From assembly GCA_041391665.1 (NCBI GenBank), contig JAWKNO010000001.1, forward strand, positions 1,302,001 to 1,366,000: DNA of 64,000 nucleotides, read 5' to 3'. Each line of letters begins with the position of its first letter. Position 1 is the first letter of the stretch. The notes under the pieces were generated by a model. The model saw only the letters and a program-made list of their open reading frames with translations. It was not told the origin of the DNA and ran no database searches. The position numbers and the translations under genes were made by a program. This stretch comes from Bacteroidia bacterium. Lineage in GTDB: Bacteria; Bacteroidota; Bacteroidia; J057. Below are positions 1 through 9,721 of this stretch, one piece after another.

Positions 1-567
1 GTGCGGAAAGGCGAATCTCTCCCCGATATTGCTGCCCGGCACTTCACTTCTATCGGGAAGGTTCGGAAGCTCAACCGGATGGACAAAGGTGATCTTCGGG
101 TGTATGTGGGACAGAAACTGTATCTGAAAAAAATGAAGCCCAAAGGTGAGCGCATCATGATTCTTTCGGAAGAATCTCCTGAAGAAGCGCCGTTATTTGC
201 CGAAAACTCACGCCCGGTAAAACCAACAGAAAAACCTGGTTTTGTTCAGATGCCTGCATCACAACCTGCTCCTGCCATTGTAGACATGGGCAAGACCTCC
301 TCAAGGGATGTAAAGCCCGCCCAGGAGACTCCCGCAAAAGTACAGCCACAACCTGCGGTGAAGGAGGAAACGCAGGAGGCTGTACAGAAGGTACCGATGA
401 AGTGGACTTACCATACGGTAAAAAGTGGCGAGACGCTTTGGGTGATTTCCCAGAAGTATGGTACCAAAGTAGAGATCATCAAGATGGTGAACAAGCTGAC
501 CAGTGATACGCTGCCAGAAGGGAAAGTATTGCGGATTTTCGCTAAGGCGGAATTGGTGAAGGAGTAG
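1..567 (+). CDS. LysM-domain protein, C-terminal part (cut by window edge)
   Basis: The reading frame is open from the first base, so the GTG there is probably an internal codon and the gene begins outside the window. Two LysM modules, which bind N-acetylglucosamine in peptidoglycan, are visible at about residues 1-44 (incomplete) and 137-180. A Pro/Lys/Glu-rich linker of roughly 90 residues joins them. In Bacteroidota such paired C-terminal LysM modules usually follow a glucosaminidase or amidase domain, so the missing N-terminus may be a cell-wall hydrolase; that is inference. It ends 54 bp before a convergent gene. Confidence 0.85.
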   Translation: MRKGESLPDIAARHFTSIGKVRKLNRMDKGDLRVYVGQKLYLKKMKPKGERIMILSEESPEEAPLFAENSRPVKPTEKPGFVQMPASQPAPAIVDMGKTSSRDVKPAQETPAKVQPQPAVKEETQEAVQKVPMKWTYHTVKSGETLWVISQKYGTKVEIIKMVNKLTSDTLPEGKVLRIFAKAELVKE

Positions 568-591
568 CCATTGGTCTGCAAACTGTGAAGG

Positions 592-610
592 GAGGGAAAA
601 GGATTCCCTC
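592..610. terminator. Weak bidirectional hairpin between convergent genes
   Basis: A 6-bp perfect stem (592-597 with 605-610) and a 7-base loop sit between the stop of the LysM gene and the stop of the convergent FG-GAP gene. There is no clear T-run on either side, so terminator function is only suggested by position. Confidence 0.35.
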
Positions 611-621
611 ACGGAAATTTC

Positions 622-1764
622 TCACTCAGTCGTTGACCGGTTCCAGTAAATCGCTAAATTATTTGTGGCTCGCCCCGCTGCGATAATGTCAGGCTTTCCG
701 TCGTCATTCATATCTGCTATTTTCAGATCCTCGCATGCCATGGTATTGTCGTCTACCGTGTAGTGTTGCCATGTGCCATCACTGTTTTTGAAGAATAGCA
801 AAACGCCCACTTTACCCTCTGCGTCGGGGTTTCTCCAACCCGCAACAATCTGGTCAAATCCCTGACCTAACAGGTCCGCACATGCAAGTCCATGACCCTG
901 TTCAAAATTTTTGTACAGGCTATCTCCGTTTACTATCAATGAAGTACCATGCATAGGGGAAATTCCTGCTATTACCGTTTTCCCGTCGGCATTGCGCATT
1001 TGCCTGACTTCACCAAATCCTGTTCCTTCCTCTGCCCATTCATTTGCGATTTTCCACTCTCCGCCTGTAAACAATGCCGTGCGAATGCCTTCTTTCCCTC
1101 CGATCAGTAATTGCGTTTCTTTTTCGTTTTCCACCACCTCAAAATTGTGTGTCATGTGCATGCCGGTAGAAAGTGCTGTATATGCCCATTCACCCGAAAC
1201 CTCGTCTGGTACAGGGTAAATCAACAAATTGACAGGTAATCCTTCTCCTCCCTTGTTGTCTGTACCATGAAGGGGAAGTACAGTCAGGAAATAATTCCCA
1301 TTTGCCTGCACCCAATGCATGCGGTGAATCGTGACTTCATGGTAAAGTTGTACGGGGGTCCATCTCATCGTAGGATCTTCGGGGCGAATAAGGTAATGAA
1401 CGGATCCTGAAAGGTTTTTGTCATGGGTTTCGCCAGGATTCCACTGTGCGCCAACCGCTACCTCGACTTTTCCGTCTCCGTCGATATCCCTGGCGGTAAT
1501 GCATACATTATCAGAGCCGGTAAGACTGTCTGCCATGACAAATCTTTTCCAATCGCCATTCCTATACCAGACAAATTGCTTTTTATCTGCGAGCAGGATA
1601 TCTTTTTTACCGTCACCATCTACATCACCAATGGCCAGGCCATAACCTATGGATACTTTGTCGTCCAGAATCTGTGCTTCAAATGCAGGTGTGAAAACCG
1701 TCGGTTTGCAGGCGCTCAGGCTCACAAGTATGATGGCCGGGAGGAGAAAAAAATGGACACGCAT
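622..1764 (-). CDS. FG-GAP/VCBS repeat lipoprotein
   Basis: The 380-residue protein starts with a lipoprotein signal (hydrophobic stretch ending LVSLSAC, Cys at residue 19), so it is probably anchored in a membrane and faces the periplasm or outside. Calcium-binding Asp-rich loops of the D-x-D-x-D-G form recur near residues 47-55 (DVDGDGKKD), 92-100 (DIDGDGKVE) and 352-358 (DMNDDGKPD). These are the hallmark of FG-GAP/VCBS beta-propeller repeats. The family includes adhesion and polymer-binding proteins; the ligand here is unknown. It is a single gene, divergent from the LRR protein. Confidence 0.85.
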   Translation of the reverse strand: MRVHFFLLPAIILVSLSACKPTVFTPAFEAQILDDKVSIGYGLAIGDVDGDGKKDILLADKKQFVWYRNGDWKRFVMADSLTGSDNVCITARDIDGDGKVEVAVGAQWNPGETHDKNLSGSVHYLIRPEDPTMRWTPVQLYHEVTIHRMHWVQANGNYFLTVLPLHGTDNKGGEGLPVNLLIYPVPDEVSGEWAYTALSTGMHMTHNFEVVENEKETQLLIGGKEGIRTALFTGGEWKIANEWAEEGTGFGEVRQMRNADGKTVIAGISPMHGTSLIVNGDSLYKNFEQGHGLACADLLGQGFDQIVAGWRNPDAEGKVGVLLFFKNSDGTWQHYTVDDNTMACEDLKIADMNDDGKPDIIAAGRATNNLAIYWNRSTTE

Positions 1765-1826
1765 AGGGTTTGCAAATTGGGACTAAGGGTTTGGGATAAA
1801 TTCGATAAATTACCGGTCAAAGTCAA

Positions 1827-2552
1827 ATGGCAATGAAACTCTTTACAGTATCAGTATTATCCATATTGCTGCTTACGGGAATGATCGCACCCACTTCTGC
1901 TCAGCAATCGGTTGATAAACGCGATTCTCTGGCACTGGTGGCCATGTACCGCGCTACCGGCGGTGAAAACTGGAGGGAAAGCTGGGATATGAATCTGCCG
2001 GTCGATCTCTGGTCAGGGGTTTCTGTAAATAATGGTCGTGTAACCAGCCTCATTCTCCGAAGCAACAATCTCACGGGTTCTCTCCCCGATGAGGTTGGCA
2101 AGTTGGCCGAACTAACTTCTTTCGATGTCTCCAACAATCGCCTGATAGGACAAATTCCCTACGGATTTTCCCAACTCTCTCATCTCGTGTTGCTGAATCT
2201 TTCCGGAAACAGCTTGAATGGGGAAATTCCGCCCGCGCTGGCAAATCTTGGAAATCTGCAAAACCTGTTTTTGGGCAATAACCAGCTTTCGGGCAATATT
2301 CCCCGCGAACTGGGCAATCTTGGGCAGTTGAAACAGCTTGCCCTCGACAATAACCAGTTATCTGGAACTCTGCCCCATGAACTCGGCAACCTTCGCAATC
2401 TGGTGTTTTTTTCTGCATCCAACAACCAGCTGGAAGGCACTGTCCCCGAATCTTTCGCCAACCTGCGAAATCTCCGGGGACTAGGGCTTTCAGACAATCT
2501 GATCGAACAATCTGTGCTGGAAAGATGGAGTCAGATTTTGTTGCGGCGGTGA
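1827..2552 (+). CDS. Secreted plant-type leucine-rich repeat protein
   Basis: A Sec signal peptide (residues 1-25, ending SAQQ) is followed by a cap segment with the A-L-x-x-x-Y-x-x-T-G-G-x-x-W pattern common in bacterial LRR proteins. About six 24-residue repeats follow, of the plant-specific type L-x-x-L-x-L-x-x-N-x-L-x-G-x-I/L-P, covering residues 65-225. Such domains usually mediate protein binding at the cell surface. No anchor or type IX sorting domain is visible after the repeats. ATG codons occur at 1827 and 1833; either could be used. Its stop abuts the stop of the next gene with no spacer. Confidence 0.85.
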   Translation: MAMKLFTVSVLSILLLTGMIAPTSAQQSVDKRDSLALVAMYRATGGENWRESWDMNLPVDLWSGVSVNNGRVTSLILRSNNLTGSLPDEVGKLAELTSFDVSNNRLIGQIPYGFSQLSHLVLLNLSGNSLNGEIPPALANLGNLQNLFLGNNQLSGNIPRELGNLGQLKQLALDNNQLSGTLPHELGNLRNLVFFSASNNQLEGTVPESFANLRNLRGLGLSDNLIEQSVLERWSQILLRR

Positions 2553-5500
2553 TTAATCTTTTTCTGTCCCGATTAATGTGACCTGTTTTTCTATTACCAT
2601 ACGGTTGATCTCAGGCAATTTTTTCGTGCTGACTTCTTCCCACTTTTCGAGTTGTTTGTCAATGGCTTTGCTCACTTCCTCCAGAAAATCCAGAGACTGC
2701 TGGGTGGGTGGAAAATCGCCTAAGCTGTTGAGTGATCCGAGGTGCGCCAGTTTGTTGTTGAGGCGAATAGGGTAGTTTAATGGATCCTGTCCGCTCCGGT
2801 TTTTTGTCTGATACAGGGTTTCTTCAATGGCCGTCATAGTCGAATCTACCGATTTAATTGCGGCAGCTATTTCCTTGTATTCTTCTTTTTTGCCAATTCT
2901 GGATGAAATTTGGGCCATCTGTTCGCGCACTTTGCGTATATCGACAATCGCCTGATGGGTTTCGCTGAGTTTGTCGCGCACTTTGATCAGGAAGTCAAAC
3001 TGTGCCTGCAGGTCTGAATCAGAAGCGCTTGACCGGGGATCTTTTAGAATCGTAAAGGGGCTTTCTGTCGAATCATTTCCCAATACCAGCCTGACGCGAT
3101 ATTCACCGGGCACGGCTTTGGGGCCATCCGTTTCTCCCCACCACAATATCATTCCGTCAAATGTTTTGGCCTCTTCGTATTGTGTATTCCATACAAATAC
3201 CTGAGACCCCGCCTCCGGCTTTAAGGGGGAAGTTTTATCTTTCGTCGAAAAAGTTCGGATGACTTTACCGCCCTTTTCCAGAAATACCATTTTCATCTCC
3301 ACCGAATCTGCGGGTTTTTCTTTCAAATAGTAATGAACAGCAACTCCCGCCGGGTGATTGGTGCCTGCGTTGCGGGGTTTTCTGGAAAAAGAACCTCCGG
3401 GCATACGGTAGGAATCTGCGGGTTTATAGAGGAAATAATTGCTTCCGGCCACCTGCGTATTCAACTGATGAAGGGGTGTCAGGTCATCGATCATCCAGAA
3501 ACTACGCCCCTGGGTCGCCGCAATGAGTTTATTTTGTTTGATGGTAAGGTCTGTGATGGGTACAAGGGGAAGATTCAACTGAAAAGGTTTCCAGCTTGCG
3601 CCATCGTCAAAGGAGATATACATTCCGTTTTCAGTACCTGCATAAAGTAAATCTTTACGTGAGGGGTCGGCCCGCACGACTCGCGTAAAATGCTGATCGT
3701 CAATTCCATTGACAATCTTTGTCCAGGTTTTTCCATAGTCTTTGGTTTTGTACAGATAGGGACGATAGTCGCCCGACTTATACATCGTACCTGCAATATA
3801 AACCCCGCCTTTTACAAAGGGGTCGGGCTCCACGCTGTTGATCATGATCCATTCAGGCATAGCCGGTGGGGTTACATTCTCCCAGTTTTTGCCGCCATCG
3901 CGGGTGATGTGTACCAGTCCGTCATCAGAACCTGTCCATATGAGCCCTTCTTCATATGGCGATTCTGCTGCTGCAAATATGGTGGCATAGTATTCTACTC
4001 CTGTATTGTCCTTGGTAATGGGGCCTCCGGAAGAACCGAGTTTGGTGGTATCATTGCGGGTGAGGTCCGGGCTGATAATGGTCCACGACTGGCCTTCGTT
4101 GGTGGTGAGGTGAAGATGATTGGATGCTGCGAAGAGTTTTTTGGGGTCGTGGGGAGAAAAGAAAATGGGGAAATTCCACTGAAAGCGGTATCGCATACCT
4201 TCTGCCCCGTAACCCATCGGGTTGTCTGGCCAGACATTGATGGCGCGAACTTCACCCGTGCGGTGATTCTGGCGGGATAGAAAACCGCCGTAGCTGCCAC
4301 CATAGACAATATCATTATCCAGAGGGTCTACCGCAATATGGGCACTTTCGCTGCCCGCGGTTTCTTCCCAGTCGTGTTCTGAAATGGAATACCCGTCGGT
4401 CCGGTGCAGAATGCGCACGGTAGAATTGTCCTGCTGTGCGCCGTAAATACGAAACGGGAAATGATTGTCGGTGACTACGCGATAAAACTGTGCCGTCGGC
4501 TGGTTGTGATAAGTGGACCAGTTTTCTCCTCCGTCAAAGGTGACTTGTGCGCCACCATCATCGGCGATGATCATTCTTTGGGGATCTTCGGGCGCGATCC
4601 AGAGGTCGTGGTGGTCGCCGTGTGGCGCATTGTAGGGCTTGAAGCTGCGACCACCGTCGGTGGATTTGTGATAACTGACATTGACGACATAGACAACATC
4701 TTCGTCCTGCGGGTCGGCATAAATGCGGGAATAATACCATGCCCGCTGGCGAAGCGAGCGATCGGAGTTGACTTTTTGCCAGTTTTCGCCGGCATCGTCG
4801 GAGCGGAATACACCGCCTTCGGCGGCCTCAATAATCGCATAGATGCGGTTGGAGTTTGTACCTGATATACTTACACCGATAATGCCCAATGTGCCTTGGG
4901 GAAGTCCTTTGTTGGTGGAAATATTTTTCCATGTGTCTCCGCCGTCTGTGCTTTTCCAAAGGCCAGAACCTTCGCCACCGCTTTCAAGACTGTAAGGCGT
5001 ACGCCTGACACGCCAGGTAGCTGCGTACAAAACCCTGGGGTTGCCCGGGTCCATGATAAGGTCAACTGCTCCGGCATCTGCATTGGCAAACAGGATTTTT
5101 TCCCAGGTTTGTCCTCCGTCCGAAGAGCGATAAACGCCTCGTTCTTCGGATGATTTGTACAGATCACCGAGCACGGCTGCATATACCAGGTCGGGATTTT
5201 TGGGGTGAATGCAAATGCGGGGAATATGCCGGGACTCTTTCAGACCCGAATGAACCCATGTTTTACCTGCATCAACCGACTTCCACATGCCCTCGCCCGA
5301 AGATACATTTCCCCTGACCGTAACTTCTCCGCCTCCGACGTAGATGACATTGTTGTCGTTTTCACTTACCGCGACAGCGCCTATGGAGCCGCCAAAAAAA
5401 CCGTCGGAAATATTTTCCCAGTTGGAGCCACCATCGCGGGTGCGCCATACACCGCCGCCCGTAGCACCAAAGTAAAAAAGGTTGGACTTGCCCGGTACTC

Positions 5501-5711
5501 CCGTTACTGCCGCAGATCGCCCGCCGCGAAAAGGACCCAGTTCCCGCCATTGCAGGCTTTTATAGAGGTTTTCCTCATATGTAAGTGTAGGCGTTTGCGG
5601 GATGACTTTTTGCGTATTTTTCTTGCTTTTCTGTGCATGAATAGGTGTGGCTGATATAAAGATCAGCAACAAAACTGCTGAAATCTGGGCCAGAGGGTAG
5701 TTTTTTTTCAT
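2553..5711 (-). CDS. VPS10/sortilin-like BNR-repeat secreted protein
   Basis: I place the start at the ATG at 5711 because it gives a clean signal peptide (ending IHAQ); an in-frame upstream codon at 5738 would add nine residues before it. The roughly 1,050-residue mature protein carries many BNR/Asp-box signatures (S-x-D-x-G-x-T-W forms, for example TRDGGSNWE, SSDGGQTWE, TDGGDTWK), so it folds as one or two large beta-propellers. A helical domain occupies the last 150 residues. The family is often annotated as glycosyl hydrolase or WD40/YVTN-like, but no catalytic residues are evident and the role is unknown. It has no obvious operon partner. Confidence 0.85.
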   Translation of the reverse strand: MKKNYPLAQISAVLLLIFISATPIHAQKSKKNTQKVIPQTPTLTYEENLYKSLQWRELGPFRGGRSAAVTGVPGKSNLFYFGATGGGVWRTRDGGSNWENISDGFFGGSIGAVAVSENDNNVIYVGGGEVTVRGNVSSGEGMWKSVDAGKTWVHSGLKESRHIPRICIHPKNPDLVYAAVLGDLYKSSEERGVYRSSDGGQTWEKILFANADAGAVDLIMDPGNPRVLYAATWRVRRTPYSLESGGEGSGLWKSTDGGDTWKNISTNKGLPQGTLGIIGVSISGTNSNRIYAIIEAAEGGVFRSDDAGENWQKVNSDRSLRQRAWYYSRIYADPQDEDVVYVVNVSYHKSTDGGRSFKPYNAPHGDHHDLWIAPEDPQRMIIADDGGAQVTFDGGENWSTYHNQPTAQFYRVVTDNHFPFRIYGAQQDNSTVRILHRTDGYSISEHDWEETAGSESAHIAVDPLDNDIVYGGSYGGFLSRQNHRTGEVRAINVWPDNPMGYGAEGMRYRFQWNFPIFFSPHDPKKLFAASNHLHLTTNEGQSWTIISPDLTRNDTTKLGSSGGPITKDNTGVEYYATIFAAAESPYEEGLIWTGSDDGLVHITRDGGKNWENVTPPAMPEWIMINSVEPDPFVKGGVYIAGTMYKSGDYRPYLYKTKDYGKTWTKIVNGIDDQHFTRVVRADPSRKDLLYAGTENGMYISFDDGASWKPFQLNLPLVPITDLTIKQNKLIAATQGRSFWMIDDLTPLHQLNTQVAGSNYFLYKPADSYRMPGGSFSRKPRNAGTNHPAGVAVHYYLKEKPADSVEMKMVFLEKGGKVIRTFSTKDKTSPLKPEAGSQVFVWNTQYEEAKTFDGMILWWGETDGPKAVPGEYRVRLVLGNDSTESPFTILKDPRSSASDSDLQAQFDFLIKVRDKLSETHQAIVDIRKVREQMAQISSRIGKKEEYKEIAAAIKSVDSTMTAIEETLYQTKNRSGQDPLNYPIRLNNKLAHLGSLNSLGDFPPTQQSLDFLEEVSKAIDKQLEKWEEVSTKKLPEINRMVIEKQVTLIGTEKD

Positions 5712-5839
5712 TTTCGGATAATTTGGGTGTAAAAGCAACCTGAAACCGACAAGGGTAATAGAAATGTAAATTTGAGAAAAATCTTTTTGGGGAAGAAAGG
5801 GAAATTAGTAGAGTTATTCCCAATGAACAAATTTGGCAT

Positions 5840-7909
5840 ATGTCATTGTACTCTTTTCCCAAACGATTTAATTATATCCGAAGGATTCTTCTGACCGGAT
5901 TTTTTGGACTGGGAATTCCGGGTCTGATGCTTCGGTTTTTTGATGAGGATGTGGTGGATCCTATGTCTGTAAGGTTGATTCCAATGACTGTGTTTTTGGC
6001 CGTATTTTTACTTTCATACAGGTGGAAAGACCAAATACGTAAGATTGAAAATGCCGCGATAGTTTCTTATCTGGTGATGATTTTGTGGCTGGCATGGGTC
6101 ATTTATAAAAATCACCTTCGCTCTGACTACGCAGTAGCTGCATACCTTGTAGTGTTAATCATCCCTGTAGGCCTTTTTTCTGTGAGAGATGTTTGGCTTT
6201 TTATCGTACCGGCAACCCTGATATTGATGTTTTCTGCGCTGATGGTAAAAGAGCCGGAGACAGAAAAACATGCATTTTTCAGCTTATTGTTGATTACGGT
6301 GGGAGTCATTACCCCCTTTCAGATTAATAACCTCAAAAATAAGGCGAGAGTCTGGCAAACCGAAAAACGCCTTACAGATGTGTTTCATGCCTCAAAAGAA
6401 TGTATATGGGAAATCGGAAAAGATCATCATTTTATTTTTGTCTCTGATCGGGCAAATGAAATTTTGGGTTATACGCCGGAAGAATTATATCAAATGACGC
6501 CCTACGATTTTGTAAAGGAGGAGGAAAGGGGAATGATCAAACAGTGGCTGGATTATATTTCCAGCCAGCTCAAAGAAATGCATAACGTCGAATATCAGGC
6601 GATTCGAAAAGATGGTGAAAAAATATGGCTTGAAATTACGGGCGTTCCCTTTTTTGACGAAAAAGGAAAATATCAGGGCTATAGGGGCGCATTAATGGAT
6701 ATTACAGGCCGCAAAACGCAACAAAAAAAGCTGATAGAAGCCAAAGAACGTGCGGAAGAGGCGGTCAAAGCGCGTTCTCAATTTTTATCGGTCATGAGTC
6801 ACGAGATTCGTACCCCCATGAACGCGGTGCTCGGTACGGCACATTTGCTGATGCAGGAGAGCCCGCGCGAGGATCAGTTGGATAATCTGGAGACCCTCCA
6901 TTTTTCTGCTGAAAACCTGCTGGTGATTATCAATGATATTCTTGATTACAGCAAAATCGAAGCGGGTAAAATAGAGTTTGAAAAAATAGACTATAATCTT
7001 AAAACCCTTACAGAAAGGATTGTCAAGTCACTCGCGCAGAAAGCATCTGAAAAGAACCTTCAATTTGTCCTTAAAAACGATCCGGATTTACCCGAATATG
7101 TGAAAGGTGACCCCACGCGTCTGAGTCAGATTTTGACAAACCTGATCAATAATGCCATTAAGTTTACAGAAAAAGGCGAGGTTTCACTATGCACCAAACT
7201 CATTCATTCTGACGAGAATACAGCAGAAATAACCTTCTCTGTCTCTGATACAGGGATTGGTATCCCGAGAAATAAAATTGAGCATATATTCGAAAGCTTT
7301 ACACAGGCTAGTTCTGATACAACCCGGATATACGGTGGTACAGGGCTTGGGCTGGCTATTTGCAAGCGACTGGTAGAACTTCAGGGGAGCGCACTTGAGG
7401 TAGAAAGCGAGCCTGGAAAAGGTTCTTCTTTTTTCTTCACGCTGAAGATTGCCCTTGCTGAAAAAACCCTCTCTACCCAGCAAAGTGAGTCCCAAAAGGA
7501 AGATTTCCAGGATTTGGGCGGGGTGAGAATTCTTTTGGTTGAAGACAATCAGATCAATCAGAAAATTGCTTCCAAGTTCCTTGCCAAATGGGGAGTAGTT
7601 GTAGATATCGCAGATAATGGCCGGATTGCATTGGAAATGATTGGAAAAGCTCCTTATGCATTGGTTTTGATGGATCTGCAAATGCCGGAAATGGACGGAT
7701 ACGAAGCAGCCCGTAAGATCAGGGAAATGCCTGCTCCGGTATCAGAAATTCCAATCATCGCCCTTACCGCTTCTGCAATGAATGAAGTACAGGGAAATGT
7801 TGCTGAGGCAGGAATGAACGGATACGCTTCCAAACCTTTTAATCCTCGTGAATTGTATCGAAAAATCGTATCACTCCTGCCGCTTTCTGAACATGTCTCC
7901 GAAAGCTGA
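5840..7909 (+). CDS. Membrane PAS-containing hybrid histidine kinase
   Basis: The 689-residue sensor begins with about six membrane segments (residues 15-165). These are followed by a PAS domain with a PAC tail (about 175-295), a HisKA dimerisation box with phospho-accepting His321 in the motif SHEIRTPMN, an HATPase domain with N, G1 and G2 boxes (DTGIGI, GGTGLGL), and a C-terminal receiver domain with phospho-acceptor Asp612 (LVLMDLQMPEMDG). It therefore has its own relay receiver but no HPt domain, so it probably passes phosphate to a separate partner. No response regulator lies next to it. The signal sensed is unknown. Confidence 0.93.
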   Translation: MSLYSFPKRFNYIRRILLTGFFGLGIPGLMLRFFDEDVVDPMSVRLIPMTVFLAVFLLSYRWKDQIRKIENAAIVSYLVMILWLAWVIYKNHLRSDYAVAAYLVVLIIPVGLFSVRDVWLFIVPATLILMFSALMVKEPETEKHAFFSLLLITVGVITPFQINNLKNKARVWQTEKRLTDVFHASKECIWEIGKDHHFIFVSDRANEILGYTPEELYQMTPYDFVKEEERGMIKQWLDYISSQLKEMHNVEYQAIRKDGEKIWLEITGVPFFDEKGKYQGYRGALMDITGRKTQQKKLIEAKERAEEAVKARSQFLSVMSHEIRTPMNAVLGTAHLLMQESPREDQLDNLETLHFSAENLLVIINDILDYSKIEAGKIEFEKIDYNLKTLTERIVKSLAQKASEKNLQFVLKNDPDLPEYVKGDPTRLSQILTNLINNAIKFTEKGEVSLCTKLIHSDENTAEITFSVSDTGIGIPRNKIEHIFESFTQASSDTTRIYGGTGLGLAICKRLVELQGSALEVESEPGKGSSFFFTLKIALAEKTLSTQQSESQKEDFQDLGGVRILLVEDNQINQKIASKFLAKWGVVVDIADNGRIALEMIGKAPYALVLMDLQMPEMDGYEAARKIREMPAPVSEIPIIALTASAMNEVQGNVAEAGMNGYASKPFNPRELYRKIVSLLPLSEHVSES

Positions 7910-7922
7910 ATAGATAAACGCC

Positions 7923-7930
7923 TATATTTG
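7923..7930 (+). promoter_or_regulatory. Candidate Bacteroidota -7 box TATATTTG
   Basis: TATATTTG matches the TAnnTTTG consensus of Bacteroidota housekeeping promoters and lies 22 bp before the ATG of the DUF2891 gene. No TTG element is present at the usual upstream distance, so this is a half-match. Confidence 0.4.
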
Positions 7931-7952
7931 GGTTTTGGTAAATACAAAACCC

Positions 7953-9077
7953 ATGTCTACAATCTCTGTTTTTTCCCCGATTGTGGGCCTGCTTACAGGC
8001 CTGTTTTTGATTTCAGCTATTGCCTTTGCCCAAACTGAAGATCTTCCGTTTTATACTGTAAATAAAATCTCCGGCGCCCTTCAGCTTACCCCTCGCGGCG
8101 CCTCTCATTTTGCCGGTCTGGCGCTTCATTGTATTCAGCAGGAATATCCCAATAAGCCTGGTCACGTGATGAATGATTCTGCCGATGTCCTTTCTCCTCA
8201 GACACTGCATCCGGCTTTTTTTGGATGTTTTGACTGGCACTCTGCGGTACACGGGCATTGGATGCTGATACGCCTGCTGCGCCAATTTCCCGATTTACCC
8301 GAAGCTGCCGAAATCCGCCAGGTGATCGGACAGAATATGAGCCGGGAAAACCTGCTGGCAGAAGCCGCTTATTTTGGCCGTCCCAGCCAAAAATCCTTCG
8401 AACGCACTTACGGCTGGACCTGGTTGCTTCAGCTTGCGCTTGAGCTGTACGACTGGAATGACCCGCAGGGGCGGGAATGGTATGCAAATTTGCAACCGCT
8501 GGCCGATACGATCATTGCGCGGTATCTGGATTTCCTGCCAAAACAGACGTATCCGATCCGCACGGGCGTGCATCCCAATACCGCCTTCGGCTTGTCATTT
8601 GCCTACGACTACGCCGTGGCAGTGGGAAAAGACGACCTCCGTCTGCTGATCGGGGAAACCGGGCGCCGGTATTATCTCAACGACAAAAATTGCCCGGCTT
8701 CCTGGGAGCCCGGGGGCTCTGATTTTTTATCTCCCTGTCTGGCAGAAGCTGATCTTATGCGGCGTATTTTGCCCGCTGCCGAGTTTTTGCCCTGGTTTCA
8801 GGCTTTTATGCCAGATATTCCCGCCAATCTGCGGGAAATTGCTGTCGTCTCAGACCGTACCGACGGCCAGATTGTGCACCTCGACGGGCTGAATCTCAGC
8901 CGGGGCTGGTGTATGGAAGGCATTGCTTCTGTATTGCCCAAAGGCGACCCGATGCAGCAGTTGCTGAAAGAAACTGCCCGGAAGCATATTGCGGCAACCG
9001 TACCCCATATCGCCAGCGGCGATTACGCCGGTGAACACTGGCTGGCTTCATTTGCCGTTTATGCCCTTGGAAAATAA
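7953..9077 (+). CDS. DUF2891 family secreted protein
   Basis: The start at 7953 gives a 374-residue protein with a signal peptide (ending AFAQ). The mature part matches the DUF2891 family in order: an N-terminal HPAFFGCFDWHSAVHGHW segment, a central RTYGWTW segment, HPNTAFGL, and a C-terminal LNLSRGWC. It is rich in Trp, His and aromatic residues, consistent with an (alpha/alpha) toroid fold of the kind seen in carbohydrate-active enzymes. No reaction is established for the family. The following acetyltransferase gene begins 13 bp after the stop and may be co-transcribed. Confidence 0.88.
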   Translation: MSTISVFSPIVGLLTGLFLISAIAFAQTEDLPFYTVNKISGALQLTPRGASHFAGLALHCIQQEYPNKPGHVMNDSADVLSPQTLHPAFFGCFDWHSAVHGHWMLIRLLRQFPDLPEAAEIRQVIGQNMSRENLLAEAAYFGRPSQKSFERTYGWTWLLQLALELYDWNDPQGREWYANLQPLADTIIARYLDFLPKQTYPIRTGVHPNTAFGLSFAYDYAVAVGKDDLRLLIGETGRRYYLNDKNCPASWEPGGSDFLSPCLAEADLMRRILPAAEFLPWFQAFMPDIPANLREIAVVSDRTDGQIVHLDGLNLSRGWCMEGIASVLPKGDPMQQLLKETARKHIAATVPHIASGDYAGEHWLASFAVYALGK

Positions 9078-9090
9078 TTTCGAAAAAATC

Positions 9091-9603
9091 ATGGAGATTT
9101 TTATTGCAAACGATGTGCATGCAGCGATTGTCGCACAGGTCTCCCGTCAGTCTTTTGATGAGGCTTTTTCGCCGACCAACAATCCCGACGACATGGCGGA
9201 CTACATGGATACTGCTTTTGCCGTAGGGCAGATCGCGGAAGAAATGACCGATGATCAGAATACATTTCTCCTTGCAGCGCTTGAAGGAGTGCCTTGTGGT
9301 ATTGCCAAATTGCGGCGGGGAGGGGTACCTCCGGAGTTTCTGGCTGACAGGCGTTCTATCGAATTGCAGCGGCTGTATATCATCGAAAAGGCTCACAACA
9401 AAGGCATAGGACGCAAACTATTGCAAACCTGTATGGAGATAGCCCGGGCGGAAGGTTACGAGTGTATTTGGCTGGGTGTATGGGAGCATAATCCCAAAGC
9501 CATCCGGTTCTACCAGAGAATGGGGTTTGAGTTGTGTGGAAGCCATGTATTTGTGCTGGGGAAAGATGTGCAGACCGACCTGGAGATGTACAGGGAAATA
9601 TAA
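9091..9603 (+). CDS. GNAT family N-acetyltransferase
   Basis: Of two in-frame ATGs (9061 and 9091) I choose 9091. It avoids overlap with the DUF2891 gene and begins directly at the first GNAT strand. The acetyl-CoA pyrophosphate-binding motif A is seen as NKGIGRKLL (Q/R-x-x-G-x-G/A), after the strand LQRLYI. Motif B (AIRFYQRMGFEL) is near the C-terminus. The family acetylates amines of small molecules or protein N-termini; the substrate cannot be read from the sequence. Confidence 0.88.
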   Translation: MEIFIANDVHAAIVAQVSRQSFDEAFSPTNNPDDMADYMDTAFAVGQIAEEMTDDQNTFLLAALEGVPCGIAKLRRGGVPPEFLADRRSIELQRLYIIEKAHNKGIGRKLLQTCMEIARAEGYECIWLGVWEHNPKAIRFYQRMGFELCGSHVFVLGKDVQTDLEMYREI

Positions 9604-9631
9604 AAAAAGTCGCCACCGGGCGGCAGCGACT
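9602..9631 (-). terminator. Intrinsic terminator of the PLDc_N gene
   Basis: On the minus strand a stem (AGTCGC pairing with GCGACT, with further inner GC pairs) is followed directly by a run of seven T. It lies 91 bp downstream of the PLDc_N gene and overlaps the stop codon of the convergent acetyltransferase. Confidence 0.65.
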
Positions 9632-9721
9632 CGATTGGAATTGCAAAGGTAATTGCTTACCCTCTTATATCTTTGGGACGTAAAAAACCTGAAAGGTCAC
9701 TTCCCTGTCTGATAAACTATA

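Noticed and set aside
3333..4865. Several long plus-strand frames inside the BNR-repeat gene
   Set aside because: They overlap a 1,050-codon minus-strand gene with clear Asp-box repeats and signal peptide, and have no domains of their own.
9061..9090. Upstream ATG of the acetyltransferase at 9061
   Set aside because: It would overlap the end of the DUF2891 gene by 17 bp and add ten residues before the domain; the ATG at 9091 gives a normal GNAT start.
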